Shown here piece by piece: positions 21,104 through 30,280 of a DNA stretch of 64,000 nt. The DNA lies in contig NZ_BAJN01000004.1 of the NCBI RefSeq assembly GCF_000613725.1, forward strand, positions 62,001 to 126,000, written 5' to 3'. Below the pieces are notes generated by a model, which was not told the DNA's origin, did not search any database, and saw nothing but the letters and a program-made list of their open reading frames with translations. Every line of letters begins with the position of its first letter. Position 1 is the first letter of the stretch. Source of the stretch: Hoylesella pleuritidis JCM 14110. Lineage in GTDB: Bacteria; Bacteroidota; Bacteroidia; Bacteroidales; Bacteroidaceae. The position numbers and the translations under genes were made by a program.

Positions 21104-21718
21104 ATGCCAGGATTAATTGGAAGAAAAATCGGAATGACATCCGTTTTCAGTGCCGACGGTAAAAATATACCGTGCACTGTTATCGAAGCTGGTCCTTGTG
21201 TTGTTACCCAAGTAAAGACTGTTGAAAAAGACGGTTATAAAGCGGTTCAATTAGGTTTCGCAGAGGCTAAGGAAAAAAGAACGACAAAGCCGATGCTGGG
21301 AATCTTTAAGAAAGCAGGTACGACACCGAAGAAGCACTTGGCCGAGTTCAAATTTGATGAAGAGTATAGCCTTGGTGATACGATCACGGTTGAATTATTC
21401 AACGATGCAGAGTTTGTCGATATTATCGGGACTTCTAAGGGTAAAGGTTTCCAAGGGGTAGTAAAACGCCACGGTTTTGGTGGTGTAGGTCAGAGTACAC
21501 ACGGTCAGGATGACCGCGCTCGCAAACCGGGATCTATCGGTGCTTGTTCTTATCCTGCCAAAGTGTTCAAGGGAATGCGTATGGCTGGACAGATGGGTGG
21601 TGACAGGGTGACGACTCAGAACCTTAAAGTGTTAAAAGTGATTCCGGAACAAAATGTCTTGATCGTCAAGGGTTCATTTGCCGGATATAATGGTTCAACT
21701 GTATTAATTGAGAAATAA
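21104..21718 (+). CDS. rplC: 50S ribosomal protein L3
   Basis: A primary assembly protein of the 50S subunit, 204 residues. Starts [18 protein letters not shown]. The extended central loop reaches the peptidyl-transferase centre ([34 protein letters not shown]). Its stop codon overlaps the start of rplD by one base, indicating coupled translation. Confidence 0.98.
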   Translation: MPGLIGRKIGMTSVFSADGKNIPCTVIEAGPCVVTQVKTVEKDGYKAVQLGFAEAKEKRTTKPMLGIFKKAGTTPKKHLAEFKFDEEYSLGDTITVELFNDAEFVDIIGTSKGKGFQGVVKRHGFGGVGQSTHGQDDRARKPGSIGACSYPAKVFKGMRMAGQMGGDRVTTQNLKVLKVIPEQNVLIVKGSFAGYNGSTVLIEK

Positions 21719-22347
21719 TGGAAGTTAGCGTTTTAAATATCAATGGTCAGGAGACCGGAAGAACGGTTACGTTAAACGAATCGATCTTCGGAATTGAGCC
21801 TAACGATCATGTTATCTATCTTGATGTGAAGCAGTATCTTGCTAACCAGCGTCAGGGTACGGCCAAGACAAAGGAGAGAAGCGAAGTAAGCGGTTCTACT
21901 CGAAAATTGGGACGCCAGAAAGGTGGCGGTGGTGCTCGTCGCGGAGATATCAATTCGCCGGTACTTGTTGGTGGTGGTCGTGTATTCGGTCCTAAACCTC
22001 GCGATTACGGTTTCAAGTTGAACAAGAAAGTGAAGAGTTTGGCTCGTCGTTCGGCTTTATCGTATAAGGCGCAAGAGAATGCTATCGTGGTTGTCGAAGA
22101 TTTTACGATGGATGTACCAAAGACGAAAGGTTTTGTAAATATTGCTAAAAATCTAAAAGTTGATGGTAAGAAAACACTTCTCATTTTGCCGGAAGTAAAT
22201 AAAAATGTATATTTGTCAGCTCGTAACTTACAACGTTCTGAGGTTATGACTGCATCTTCACTCAATACTTACAAAGTTTTGAATGCGGATGTTCTTGTTG
22301 TGACTGAAAATTCGTTGAAGACAATTGACGGAATCTTAGCAAAATAA
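21718..22347 (+). CDS. rplD: 50S ribosomal protein L4
   Basis: L4 lines the peptide exit tunnel and in E. coli also represses its own operon. The 209 residues include the basic loop [19 protein letters not shown] and [18 protein letters not shown]. The start ATG at 21718 overlaps the rplC stop. rplW begins 19 bp downstream. Confidence 0.98.
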   Translation: MEVSVLNINGQETGRTVTLNESIFGIEPNDHVIYLDVKQYLANQRQGTAKTKERSEVSGSTRKLGRQKGGGGARRGDINSPVLVGGGRVFGPKPRDYGFKLNKKVKSLARRSALSYKAQENAIVVVEDFTMDVPKTKGFVNIAKNLKVDGKKTLLILPEVNKNVYLSARNLQRSEVMTASSLNTYKVLNADVLVVTENSLKTIDGILAK

Positions 22348-22366
22348 TTAAGGAGACAGTAGAAAT

Positions 22367-22807
22367 ATGGCATTTATCATTAAACCATTGGTCACTGAGA
22401 AGATGACCAAGATTACAGACAAGTCTTCTGAAAGCAAAAAGCTGAAAGCTGCAAATGAGAAAGCTGCAAAGGTCAAAAATGCAGTAGAGGAAAAGGTCAG
22501 CTACGTTGTCAAAAAGAAAGGAAAGGCTGACGTAATGAAAGAAAAGACCGTTTATACTTATGTCAAACCCGCTTTGCCTAAGTATGGTTTTATAGTTAAG
22601 CCGGAGGCTAATAAGCTTGAAATCAAAGCAGAAATTGAAAGCCTGTATAATGTTACGGTTTTGGATGTGAATACGATGCGTTATGCAGGAAAGCGGTCAA
22701 GCCGTTATACGAAAGCTGGACTTGTAAAAGGTCAGAAGAGTGCTTTCAAGAAAGCTATCGTTACGTTGAAGGCTGGTGATCAAATAGATTTTTACAGCAA
22801 TATTTAA
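22367..22807 (+). CDS. rplW: 50S ribosomal protein L23 with a 50-residue Lys-rich insertion
   Basis: L23 surrounds the tunnel exit and docks trigger factor and SRP. The product is 146 residues, against about 96 in Bacteroides relatives as I know them. The first 19 residues (AFIIKPLVTEKMTKITDK) and everything from KYGFIVKPEANKLEI at residue 72 are canonical. Between them lies a Lys/Ala/Glu/Val-rich insert of about 50 residues, probably helical then extended. The frame is clean throughout, so this is a real insertion. rplB starts 7 bp after the stop. The effect on chaperone docking is unknown. Confidence 0.96.
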   Translation: MAFIIKPLVTEKMTKITDKSSESKKLKAANEKAAKVKNAVEEKVSYVVKKKGKADVMKEKTVYTYVKPALPKYGFIVKPEANKLEIKAEIESLYNVTVLDVNTMRYAGKRSSRYTKAGLVKGQKSAFKKAIVTLKAGDQIDFYSNI

Positions 22808-22814
22808 ATAGAAA

Positions 22815-23637
22815 ATGGCAGTACGTAAATTGAAACCGGTTACACCGGGACAAAGACACAAAGTTATTGGTACGTTCGAGGATATTACTGCATCCGTACC
22901 AGAGAAGTCTCTCGTTTTCGGAAAACATTCTACCGGCGGTCGAAACAATACCGGTAAGATGACAGTTCGCTATATAGGTGGAGGTCATAAGAGAAAGTTT
23001 CGTCTGATCGACTTTAAACGAGAGAAAGATGGTGTCCCAGCAGTGGTAAAGACAATTGAATACGACCCGAATCGTTCGGCTCGTATTGCTTTGTTGTATT
23101 ATGCTGATGGTGAAAAACGCTACATTATTGCTCCTAATGGACTGCAAGTAGGCACGAAATTGATGTCGGGGGCAGAGGCTGCACCGGAAATTGGTAATGC
23201 TCTTCCCTTGGCAAACATTCCTGTGGGTACGGTGATTCATAATATTGAATTACGTCCGGGACAAGGTGCTCTACTCGTTCGTTCGGCCGGTAACTTTGCT
23301 CAGTTGACTTCCCGTGAGTAGTTATTGTGTGATTAAGCTTCCTTCCGGTGAGACTCGTAAGATTCTCTCTGCTTGTAAGGCTACAGTTGGTAGTGTGGGT
23401 AATTCTGACCATGCATTGGAACAGTCCGGTAAAGCCGGTCGGTCGCGTTGGTTGGGACGTCGTCCTCATAACCGAGGTGTTGTTATGAACCCTGTTGATC
23501 ACCCGATGGGTGGTGGTGAAGGCCGTCAGAGCGGTGGTCATCCACGTTCACGCAAGGGCTTGTATGCTAAGGGGCTCAAAACCCGCGCACCGAAAAAACT
23601 TTCAAGCAAATATATTATTGAAAGGGCAAGTAAATAA
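22815..23637 (+). CDS. rplB: 50S ribosomal protein L2, frame interrupted by a 2-nt deletion
   Basis: L2 is essential for subunit joining and peptidyl transfer. The first frame runs from [16 protein letters not shown] to NFAQLTSRE and then hits a stop near 23319. The second continues [16 protein letters not shown] to the end. Two missing bases (gag-ggt-agt read as gag-tag-t) restore 274 residues, the expected length. The functional block [19 protein letters not shown] is intact. The protein is indispensable, so a base-calling error in a run of G is the likely cause. Confidence 0.95.
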
Positions 23638-23655
23638 CATTAAGAAGAGAAAATT

Positions 23656-23922
23656 ATGAGTCGTTCATTAAAAAAAGGTCCATATATCAACGTTTCACTC
23701 GAGAAGAAGATTCTCGCGATGAATGAGAGCGGCAAGAAGAGTGTCGTTAAGACTTGGGCCAGAGCATCAATGATTTCCCCGGATTTTGTGGGACATACCG
23801 TTGCTGTTCATAACGGAAACAAATTTATCCCTGTTTACATTACGGAGAATATGGTCGGTCACAAATTGGGGGAATTCTCCCTGACGCGTAGATTCGGCGG
23901 ACACTCCGGTAATAAGAAATAA
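23656..23922 (+). CDS. rpsS: 30S ribosomal protein S19
   Basis: S19 is in the 30S head and contacts S13 and the A-site tRNA region. 88 residues, from [18 protein letters not shown] to [14 protein letters not shown], the usual length. It lies 18 bp after rplB and 32 bp before rplV. Confidence 0.98.
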   Translation: MSRSLKKGPYINVSLEKKILAMNESGKKSVVKTWARASMISPDFVGHTVAVHNGNKFIPVYITENMVGHKLGEFSLTRRFGGHSGNKK

Positions 23923-23954
23923 TCGGGAGTAACCATTTAAATGTAAAGATAATA

Positions 23955-24359
23955 ATGGGAGCAAGAAAACATATATCAGCTGAAAAGAGAAAAGAGGCAT
24001 TGAAGAGTTTGTACTTTGCGAAACTCAACGGTGTTCCTTCTTCTCCACGCAAGATGCGCTACGTTGTAGATATGATTCGTGGCTTGGAAGTAAATCGTGC
24101 TTTGGGCGTTTTGCGATTCTCTAAGAAGCAAGCTGCCGCAGATGTTGAGAAACTGTTGCGTTCGGCAATTGCTAACTGGGAGCAGAAAAATGATCGAAAG
24201 GCTGAAGACGGAGAACTTTATATAAGTAAAGTTTTTGTTGACGAGGGTGTTACGATGAAACGTATGAGACCAGCACCACAGGGTCGTGGTTATAGAATTC
24301 GTAAGCGTAGTAACCACGTTACATTATTTGTAGATGCCAAAACTAATGACGAAAAATAA
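23955..24359 (+). CDS. rplV: 50S ribosomal protein L22
   Basis: L22's long hairpin lines the exit tunnel where macrolide resistance can arise. 134 residues; contains [15 protein letters not shown] and the tunnel loop [20 protein letters not shown] without any deletion or duplication. It lies 8 bp before rpsC. Confidence 0.98.
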   Translation: MGARKHISAEKRKEALKSLYFAKLNGVPSSPRKMRYVVDMIRGLEVNRALGVLRFSKKQAAADVEKLLRSAIANWEQKNDRKAEDGELYISKVFVDEGVTMKRMRPAPQGRGYRIRKRSNHVTLFVDAKTNDEK

Positions 24360-24367
24360 TAAATAGA

Positions 24368-25096
24368 ATGGGACAGAAAGTTAATCCAATAAGCAACCGT
24401 CTTGGTATTATCCGTGGTTGGGATTCAAATTGGTTTGGTGGCAAGAGCTTCGGAGAGAATCTCGTTGAGGATCGGAAAATCCGCAAGTACTTAAACGAGC
24501 GTTTGGCAAAGGCCAGCGTTGCGCGCATTGTCATTGAACGTACTTTGAAACTCGTTACCATTACTATTTGTACAGCTCGCCCGGGAATCGTCATCGGTAA
24601 AGGTGGACAGGACGTTGACCGATTGAAAGAGGAACTGAAACGGCTTTACAAAAAAGATATTCAAATCAATATCTTTGAGATTAAGAAACCGGAACTTGAT
24701 GCAACTATCGTTGCGAATAACATCGCTCGCCAAGTCGAGGGTAAGATTGCTTATCGTCGCGCTATTAAGATGGCTATTCAGAATACGATGCGTGCAGGTG
24801 CGGAAGGCATCAAAGTACAGATTTCTGGGCGCCTGAACGGTGCGGAAATGGCGCGTAAGGAAATGCTGAAAGAGGGACGTACACCCTTGCATACATTCCG
24901 TTCCGATATTGATTATTGTCGGGCAGAAGCTCTAACAAAGGTTGGATTGTTGGGTATTAAGGTGTGGATTTGTCGTGGTGAAGTATATGGACAGCGTGAT
25001 CTCGCACCGAATTTTACTCAGGACAAGCAGAATGCCGGACGTCCCGGTTCTCGTTCTGGCCGTGGCGGTAATCGCAGGAGAAACAATAACCGTTAA
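24368..25096 (+). CDS. rpsC: 30S ribosomal protein S3
   Basis: S3 lines the mRNA entry channel. 242 residues: N-terminal [17 protein letters not shown], the KH domain with [15 protein letters not shown] around residue 77, and the C-terminal S3 domain ending in a basic, Asn/Arg-rich tail (GNRRRNNNR). It is followed 15 bp later by rplP. Confidence 0.98.
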   Translation: MGQKVNPISNRLGIIRGWDSNWFGGKSFGENLVEDRKIRKYLNERLAKASVARIVIERTLKLVTITICTARPGIVIGKGGQDVDRLKEELKRLYKKDIQINIFEIKKPELDATIVANNIARQVEGKIAYRRAIKMAIQNTMRAGAEGIKVQISGRLNGAEMARKEMLKEGRTPLHTFRSDIDYCRAEALTKVGLLGIKVWICRGEVYGQRDLAPNFTQDKQNAGRPGSRSGRGGNRRRNNNR

Positions 25097-25111
25097 AAGA
25101 AAAAGTAAGTA

Positions 25112-25540
25112 ATGTTACAGCCAAAAAGAGTTAAATATAGAAGACCTCAAGATGGGCGTGGCAATAAAGGCAATGCTCATAGAGGCACACAGCTGGCTTT
25201 CGGTACGTTTGGCATCAAAACACTTGAAGCAAAATGGATAGACAGCCGTCAGATTGAGGCTGCCCGTGTTGCTGTTAATCGTTATATGCAGCGTGAAGGA
25301 CAGGTTTGGATCCGCATATTCCCAGATAAGCCGATTACGCGTAAGCCCGCCGATGTCCGAATGGGTAAAGGTAAAGGAGATCCCGCAGGTTGGGTTGCCC
25401 CAGTAACTCCGGGTCGTATCCTCTTTGAAGTAGAAGGAGTAAGTTTCGATATAGCCAAAGAGGCGCTTCGTCTTGCGGCACAGAAACTACCGGTAAAGAC
25501 TAAGTTCGTTGTTAGACGTGATTTCGACAAAAACGCTTAA
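25112..25540 (+). CDS. rplP: 50S ribosomal protein L16
   Basis: L16 helps position tRNA in the A site of the large subunit. 142 residues with [20 protein letters not shown] at the start and the signature [20 protein letters not shown]. It lies 6 bp before rpmC. Confidence 0.98.
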   Translation: MLQPKRVKYRRPQDGRGNKGNAHRGTQLAFGTFGIKTLEAKWIDSRQIEAARVAVNRYMQREGQVWIRIFPDKPITRKPADVRMGKGKGDPAGWVAPVTPGRILFEVEGVSFDIAKEALRLAAQKLPVKTKFVVRRDFDKNA

Positions 25541-25546
25541 ACTATT

Positions 25547-25741
25547 ATGAAGAGTAAAGAAGTAAAAGAACTCGAGACCAAAGATTTGGCCGAGAAGTTA
25601 GAGAGTGCAGTGGAGGCTTTGCATAAGATGAAGCTTAATCACGCAACGACTCCTCTTGAAAATCCATCACAGATTAAAGCGACCCGTCGTGATATTGCAC
25701 GTATGAAAACGGAACTTCGTCAGAGAGAACTTAACAAATAA
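25547..25741 (+). CDS. rpmC: 50S ribosomal protein L29
   Basis: A small two-helix protein near the tunnel exit beside L23. 64 residues, KSKEVKELETKDLAEKLESA to MKTELRQRELNK. It lies in the standard place between rplP and rpsQ, with 12 bp to rpsQ. In this species its neighbour L23 carries a large insertion, but L29 itself is ordinary. Confidence 0.97.
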   Translation: MKSKEVKELETKDLAEKLESAVEALHKMKLNHATTPLENPSQIKATRRDIARMKTELRQRELNK

Positions 25742-25753
25742 CAATGGTTCAAG

Positions 25754-26011
25754 ATGGAAACGAGAAATTTAAGAAAAACAAGACAGGGGGTAGTCATCAG
25801 TAACAAAATGGATAAAACCATTGTTATCGCTGCTAAGTTCAAAGAGATGCACCCTATATATGGTAAGTTTGTACAAAAGACAAAGAAATACCACGTACAC
25901 GATGAGAAGAATGAGGCGAATATTGGTGATACCGTACTCATTATGGAGACTCGTCCTTTGAGTAAAACAAAGCGATGGAGATTAGTTCAAATAATTGAAA
26001 AAGCTAAGTAA
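25754..26011 (+). CDS. rpsQ: 30S ribosomal protein S17
   Basis: A primary 16S rRNA binder. 85 residues; [20 protein letters not shown] and the C-terminal [18 protein letters not shown] are typical. Only 2 bp separate its stop from rplN, suggesting translational coupling. Confidence 0.97.
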   Translation: METRNLRKTRQGVVISNKMDKTIVIAAKFKEMHPIYGKFVQKTKKYHVHDEKNEANIGDTVLIMETRPLSKTKRWRLVQIIEKAK

Positions 26012-26013
26012 TT

Positions 26014-26379
26014 ATGATACAAGCAGAATCAAGACTTACAGTATGTGATAACAGCGGTGCGCGCGAGGCACTTTGTATCCGCGTTTTGGGAGGTACCCGC
26101 CGCCGTTATGCAAGTGTTGGAGACGTGATTGTCGTTGCAGTCAAGAATGTCATTCCATCAAGTGATTTGAAGAAAGGTGCAGTATCAAAGGCTTTGATTG
26201 TTCGTACAAAGAAAGAAATCCGTCGTGCGGATGGTTCTTATATCCGCTTCGATGATAATGCTTGTGTGCTTTTGAACAATGCAGGTGAGCTTCGTGGCAG
26301 TCGTATTTTTGGTCCTGTGGCTCGTGAACTCCGTGCTGTGAATATGAAAGTTGTTTCTTTGGCGCCTGAGGTTCTTTAA
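26014..26379 (+). CDS. rplN: 50S ribosomal protein L14
   Basis: It forms bridge B8 with the 30S subunit and is a binding site for silencing factor RsfS. 121 residues beginning [20 protein letters not shown], with the [13 protein letters not shown] signature near the end. All conserved blocks are present. Confidence 0.98.
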   Translation: MIQAESRLTVCDNSGAREALCIRVLGGTRRRYASVGDVIVVAVKNVIPSSDLKKGAVSKALIVRTKKEIRRADGSYIRFDDNACVLLNNAGELRGSRIFGPVARELRAVNMKVVSLAPEVL

Positions 26380-26398
26380 TTATTAAAAAGGAAAAGTA

Positions 26399-26725
26399 AT
26401 GAGCAAGTTACATATAAAGAAAGGTGATACCGTAATGGTGCTTACCGGTGACAGTCGGGATCGCGGGAAAACCGGTAAGGTTCTTAAAGTCTTAGTTGAT
26501 GAGAATCGGGCAATCGTTGAGGGGTGTAGGATTATCTCTAAGCACACGAAGCCTTCTGCCAAGAACCCTCAGGGAGGTATTGTCAAGCAGGAAGCTCCGA
26601 TTCATATCTCTAATTTGAGTCTGATCGATCCGAAAAGCGGTAAACCTACGCGTGTGGGTATTAAGCGAACGGAAGATGGAAATAAGATTCGTATCGCTAA
26701 AAAGTCAGGGGAGGAAATCAAGTAA
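26399..26725 (+). CDS. rplX: 50S ribosomal protein L24
   Basis: An assembly initiator near the tunnel exit. 108 residues with an N-terminal KOW motif ([23 protein letters not shown]) and [20 protein letters not shown]. The last base of its stop codon is the first base of rplE (26725). Confidence 0.97.
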   Translation: MSKLHIKKGDTVMVLTGDSRDRGKTGKVLKVLVDENRAIVEGCRIISKHTKPSAKNPQGGIVKQEAPIHISNLSLIDPKSGKPTRVGIKRTEDGNKIRIAKKSGEEIK

Positions 26726-27279
26726 TGAATACAGCACAGTTGAAGAAAGAATATGTAGAGCGTATTGCTCCGGCATTGAGAGAACAGTTCAATTACTCTT
26801 CTGTAATGCAAATTCCTACACTGAAAAAGATCGTTATTAATCAGGGATTGGGTGATGCAACGCAAGATAAGAAGATTATTGAGGTTGCAGTTAATGAAAT
26901 TTCTGCTATAACGGGTCAGAAAGCGGTTGCAACTTATTCGAAGAAGGATATTGCAAATTTTAAGTTGCGTAAGAAGATGCCGATTGGTGTAATGGTAACT
27001 TTGCGGCGTGAGCGTATGTATGAGTTTCTTGAGAAACTCGTTCGTGTAGCACTTCCGCGTATTCGTGACTTTAAGGGGATTGAAAGTAAATTTGACGGTC
27101 GTGGTAATTACACGTTGGGTATCACGGAACAGATTATCTTCCCGGAGATTAATCTCGATTCAATCGATCGTATTCAAGGTATGAATATAACCTTTGTTAC
27201 ATCTGCACAGACAGATGAAGAGGGATATGCTTTGCTGAAAGCATTCGGTCTTCCATTTAAGAACGCTAAAAACGATTAA
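26725..27279 (+). CDS. rplE: 50S ribosomal protein L5
   Basis: It binds 5S rRNA and contacts the P-site tRNA. 184 residues with [40 protein letters not shown] and the C-terminal [20 protein letters not shown]. The start overlaps the rplX stop. rpsN begins 5 bp after its stop. Confidence 0.98.
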   Translation: MNTAQLKKEYVERIAPALREQFNYSSVMQIPTLKKIVINQGLGDATQDKKIIEVAVNEISAITGQKAVATYSKKDIANFKLRKKMPIGVMVTLRRERMYEFLEKLVRVALPRIRDFKGIESKFDGRGNYTLGITEQIIFPEINLDSIDRIQGMNITFVTSAQTDEEGYALLKAFGLPFKNAKND

Positions 27280-27284
27280 GCAAT

Positions 27285-27587
27285 ATGGCAAAAGAATCAA
27301 TGAAAGCCCGCGAGGTGAAACGTGCTAAATTGGTAGCCCGTTATGCGGAGAAACGTGCGGCTCTAAAAAAGATTATCGCAACTTCCGGCGACATTACAGA
27401 AGCATATGAGGCAGCCCGTAAATTACAAGCTATTCCTAAGAATGCGAATCCGATTCGTTTACATAATCGTTGTAAGATTACAGGTCGTCCCAAAGGATAT
27501 ATTCGTCAGTTCGGCCTTTCCAGAATTCAGTTTCGTGAGATGGCTTCAGCAGGTTTGATTCCGGGTGTGAAGAAAGCGAGCTGGTAA
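27285..27587 (+). CDS. rpsN: 30S ribosomal protein S14 (zinc-free form)
   Basis: 100 residues, beginning [19 protein letters not shown] and ending [11 protein letters not shown]. Around the usual zinc site only [15 protein letters not shown] is present. The paired CxxC motifs of the zinc form are absent, so this is the zinc-independent type, about 100 residues long as expected. The 158-bp gap to rpsH holds no gene that I can see. Confidence 0.97.
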   Translation: MAKESMKAREVKRAKLVARYAEKRAALKKIIATSGDITEAYEAARKLQAIPKNANPIRLHNRCKITGRPKGYIRQFGLSRIQFREMASAGLIPGVKKASW

Positions 27588-27745
27588 CAATTTGGATGAT
27601 GTAGCTATATATAATAAGGTGATGATTAGATATCAATGGATGTTGTATATATTATTAAGCCTTTTTAAAAGAAATTACCGGCTTTCCATAGACAATTATT
27701 TTAATATTGTCGGGGTGGTCCCGATTAATTAAACATTTATATTTT

Positions 27746-28141
27746 ATGACAGATCCAATAGCAGATTATCTGACAAGACTCAGAAACGCGATTATGGCAC
27801 ATCATCGCGTTGTCGAAGTACCTGCGTCTAACTTAAAGAAGGAGATTACTAAAATCCTCTTTGAGAAAGGGTACATCTTGAACTATAAGTTCGTTGAAGA
27901 TGGTCCCCAAGGTACAATCAAAGTTGCTTTAAAGTATGATCCGACGACGAAAGTTAATGCGATCAAGAATTTAAAGCGTGTATCTACCCCCGGTCTTCGT
28001 AAGTATACCGGTTATAAAGATATGCCGAGAGTAATTAATGGATTAGGTATTGCAATCTTATCTACATCCAAAGGTGTAATGACAAACAAGGAAGCTGCTG
28101 ACTTGAAAATCGGCGGTGAGGTCCTTTGCTATGTTTATTAA
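27746..28141 (+). CDS. rpsH: 30S ribosomal protein S8
   Basis: S8 binds helix 21 of 16S rRNA and represses the spc operon in E. coli. The start at 27746 (MTDPIADYLTRLRNAIMA) gives the canonical 131 residues; the 13-codon in-frame extension upstream has no family support. The end TNKEAADLKIGGEVLCYVY is typical. rplF begins 14 bp after its stop. Confidence 0.98.
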   Translation: MTDPIADYLTRLRNAIMAHHRVVEVPASNLKKEITKILFEKGYILNYKFVEDGPQGTIKVALKYDPTTKVNAIKNLKRVSTPGLRKYTGYKDMPRVINGLGIAILSTSKGVMTNKEAADLKIGGEVLCYVY

Positions 28142-28155
28142 TTGGAGGATTGAAT

Positions 28156-28722
28156 ATGTCAAGAATAGGAAAATTGCCAATTAGTATTCCTGCAGGAGTT
28201 ACAGTCGCTCAGAAAGACGATGTTGTTACGGTGAAAGGTCCGAAGGGAGAACTTTCCCAAAACATTGATCCGTCTATCAAAATGAATATTGAGGGAAGTA
28301 AGATTACTTTCGAAATCGATGAAAACAGTCTTGTAAGTACAAAACAGAAGCAGGCTTTCCACGGCTTATACCGCTCTTTGGTCAACAATATGATTGTTGG
28401 TGTAAGTGAAGGTTACAAAAAGACGATGGAACTTGTCGGTGTCGGTTATCGTGTATCGAATCAAGGAAATTTAGTCGAGTTTTCACTCGGTTACACGCAC
28501 CCGATATTCATTCAGCTTCCCAATGAGGTGAAAGTTGAGACGAAATCTGAAAGAAACCAGAATCCGATCATAACCATTGAGTCTTGTGACAAGCAGTTAT
28601 TGGGACTCATCTGTGCTAAAATTCGTTCTTTCCGTATGCCGGAGCCTTATAAAGGAAAGGGAATCCTATTCAAAGGTGAGGTTATTCGCAGAAAGTCTGG
28701 TAAGACAGCTGCAGCTAAGTAA
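28156..28722 (+). CDS. rplF: 50S ribosomal protein L6
   Basis: It lies near the sarcin-ricin loop. 188 residues from ATG 28156 (MSRIGKLPISIPAGV); the longer reading from 28126 overlaps rpsH and adds nothing conserved. It has two repeated L6 folds and the C-terminal signature PEPYKGKGILFKGEVIRRK. Confidence 0.98.
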   Translation: MSRIGKLPISIPAGVTVAQKDDVVTVKGPKGELSQNIDPSIKMNIEGSKITFEIDENSLVSTKQKQAFHGLYRSLVNNMIVGVSEGYKKTMELVGVGYRVSNQGNLVEFSLGYTHPIFIQLPNEVKVETKSERNQNPIITIESCDKQLLGLICAKIRSFRMPEPYKGKGILFKGEVIRRKSGKTAAAK

Positions 28723-28753
28723 TGCTAAGTAACTTCAAATTTATTTAGAAATT

Positions 28754-29098
28754 ATGACAACAAAGAAAGTAGAAAGACGAATCAAAATAAAGTTCAGAAT
28801 TCGTAAAAGCGTAAATGGTACTGCCGAACGTCCTCGTTTGAGTGTTTTCCGCAGTAATAAGCAAATTTATGCACAGGTAATTAATGATGAGACAGGGACG
28901 ACACTTGCGTCTGCGTCTTCTCTCGGGTTGGAGGCTATGCCGAAGATTCAGCAGGCAGAAAAAGTCGGCGAATTGGTTGCAAAAAATGCTCAGGTAGCAG
29001 GTGTTACAGCAGTTGTCTTCGATCGTAATGGTTATCTTTATCACGGTCGTGTGAAAGGCTTGGCTGATGCTGCACGTAAGGGAGGTCTTAAATTTTAA
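28754..29098 (+). CDS. rplR: 50S ribosomal protein L18
   Basis: A 5S rRNA-binding protein of the central protuberance. 114 residues with [20 protein letters not shown] and the end [17 protein letters not shown]. It is followed by rpsE after 6 bp. Confidence 0.98.
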   Translation: MTTKKVERRIKIKFRIRKSVNGTAERPRLSVFRSNKQIYAQVINDETGTTLASASSLGLEAMPKIQQAEKVGELVAKNAQVAGVTAVVFDRNGYLYHGRVKGLADAARKGGLKF

Positions 29099-29104
29099 AC
29101 GATT

Positions 29105-29617
29105 ATGGCAATGAATAAAGTAAGAATAAATAGTGACTCAGAATTGAAAGATCGACTGGTTGCTATCAACCGTGTAACAAAGGTTACCAAAGGAGGTCGT
29201 ACATTTACATTCGCTGCTATTGTCGTTGTCGGTGACGGTAATGGTGTTGTTGGCTATGGTTTGGGAAAAGCAGGTGAAGTTACGGCTGCTATCGCCAAAG
29301 GTGTTGAGGCTGCTAAGAAGAATTTGGTCAAGGTCCCAGTTCTTAAAGGTACCATTCCTCACGAAATTGAAGCAACGTTTAGCGGTGCTCACGTGTTGTT
29401 GAAGCCTGCTGCTGCCGGTACTGGATTGAAAGCCGGTGGTGCTATGCGAGCTGTTTTGGAAACTGTTGGCATAAATGATGTGATTGCGAAATCTAAGGGA
29501 TCATCCAATCCTCATAACTTGGTAAAAGCTACGATTGAGGCTTTGGATCAGTTACGAGACGCCTATACGATTGCAGGTGTTCGTGGTATCAGTATGGAAA
29601 AAGTATTCAACGGTTAA
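29105..29617 (+). CDS. rpsE: 30S ribosomal protein S5
   Basis: It contributes to translational fidelity and mRNA unwinding at the entry channel. 170 residues: [19 protein letters not shown] in the N-terminal dsRBD-like domain, [19 protein letters not shown] and [18 protein letters not shown] in the C-terminal half. The ATG at 29105 is used; a second in-frame ATG lies two codons later. Confidence 0.98.
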   Translation: MAMNKVRINSDSELKDRLVAINRVTKVTKGGRTFTFAAIVVVGDGNGVVGYGLGKAGEVTAAIAKGVEAAKKNLVKVPVLKGTIPHEIEATFSGAHVLLKPAAAGTGLKAGGAMRAVLETVGINDVIAKSKGSSNPHNLVKATIEALDQLRDAYTIAGVRGISMEKVFNG

Positions 29618-29631
29618 TGGGAAAAGATACA

Positions 29632-29808
29632 ATGGCAACAATTAAGATTAAACAGATTAAGAGTAGAATTGGTGCTCCGATTGATCAGAAGCGTACGCTC
29701 TTGGCTTTGGGACTTCGTAAGATTTCTCAGGTTGTTGAGGTTGAAGATTCTCCCAGCATCCGCGGTATGGTACGAAAGGTTCACCATTTGGTAAATGTAA
29801 TTGAATAA
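29632..29808 (+). CDS. rpmD: 50S ribosomal protein L30
   Basis: A short ferredoxin-like-fold protein, 58 residues from the ATG at 29632 (MATIKIKQIKSRIGAP), the family start. A 5-codon in-frame extension from 29617 would overlap the rpsE stop and is less likely. The body contains KRTLLALGLRKISQVVE and ends MVRKVHHLVNVIE. Confidence 0.96.
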   Translation: MATIKIKQIKSRIGAPIDQKRTLLALGLRKISQVVEVEDSPSIRGMVRKVHHLVNVIE

Positions 29809-29830
29809 TTAATCTTTTAAATAGGCAATG

Positions 29831-30277
29831 ATGAAATTAAATAATTTGAAACCGGCTACAGGCTCAACACATTCACGCCGTCGTGTTGGTCGTGGTACAG
29901 GCTCTGGACTCGGTGGAACTTCTACCCGTGGACACAAAGGAGCCAAGGCTCGGTCCGGTTATAAGAGAAAAATAGGCTTCGAAGGTGGTCAGATGCCTCT
30001 CCAACGTCGTGTTCCGAAAGCTGGGTTTAAGAATATCAACCATAGAGAATATTTCGCCGTAAACTTGTCTACCCTTCAAAATTTGGCTGAGAAGAAGAAT
30101 CTTACGAAGATCGGAATTGCTGAATTGAAGGAGGCCGGACTTACCAATGGCAAAGAACTCGTTAAGATTTTGGGCAATGGTGAGTTGAAAGCAAAGCTTG
30201 AGGTTGAGGCAAATGCATTCTCTAAGACTGCCGAAGAAGCAATTAAGGCAGTAGGTGGTAACACAACAATAATCTAA
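29831..30277 (+). CDS. rplO: 50S ribosomal protein L15
   Basis: A late-assembly 50S protein, 148 residues. The Gly/Arg-rich N-terminal extension (RRVGRGTGSGLGGTSTRGHK) reaches into the rRNA core. Two adjacent ATG codons (29828 and 29831) could serve as start; they differ by one Met. secY starts 3 bp after its stop, so translation is probably coupled. Confidence 0.97.
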   Translation: MKLNNLKPATGSTHSRRRVGRGTGSGLGGTSTRGHKGAKARSGYKRKIGFEGGQMPLQRRVPKAGFKNINHREYFAVNLSTLQNLAEKKNLTKIGIAELKEAGLTNGKELVKILGNGELKAKLEVEANAFSKTAEEAIKAVGGNTTII

Positions 30278-30280
30278 GTA

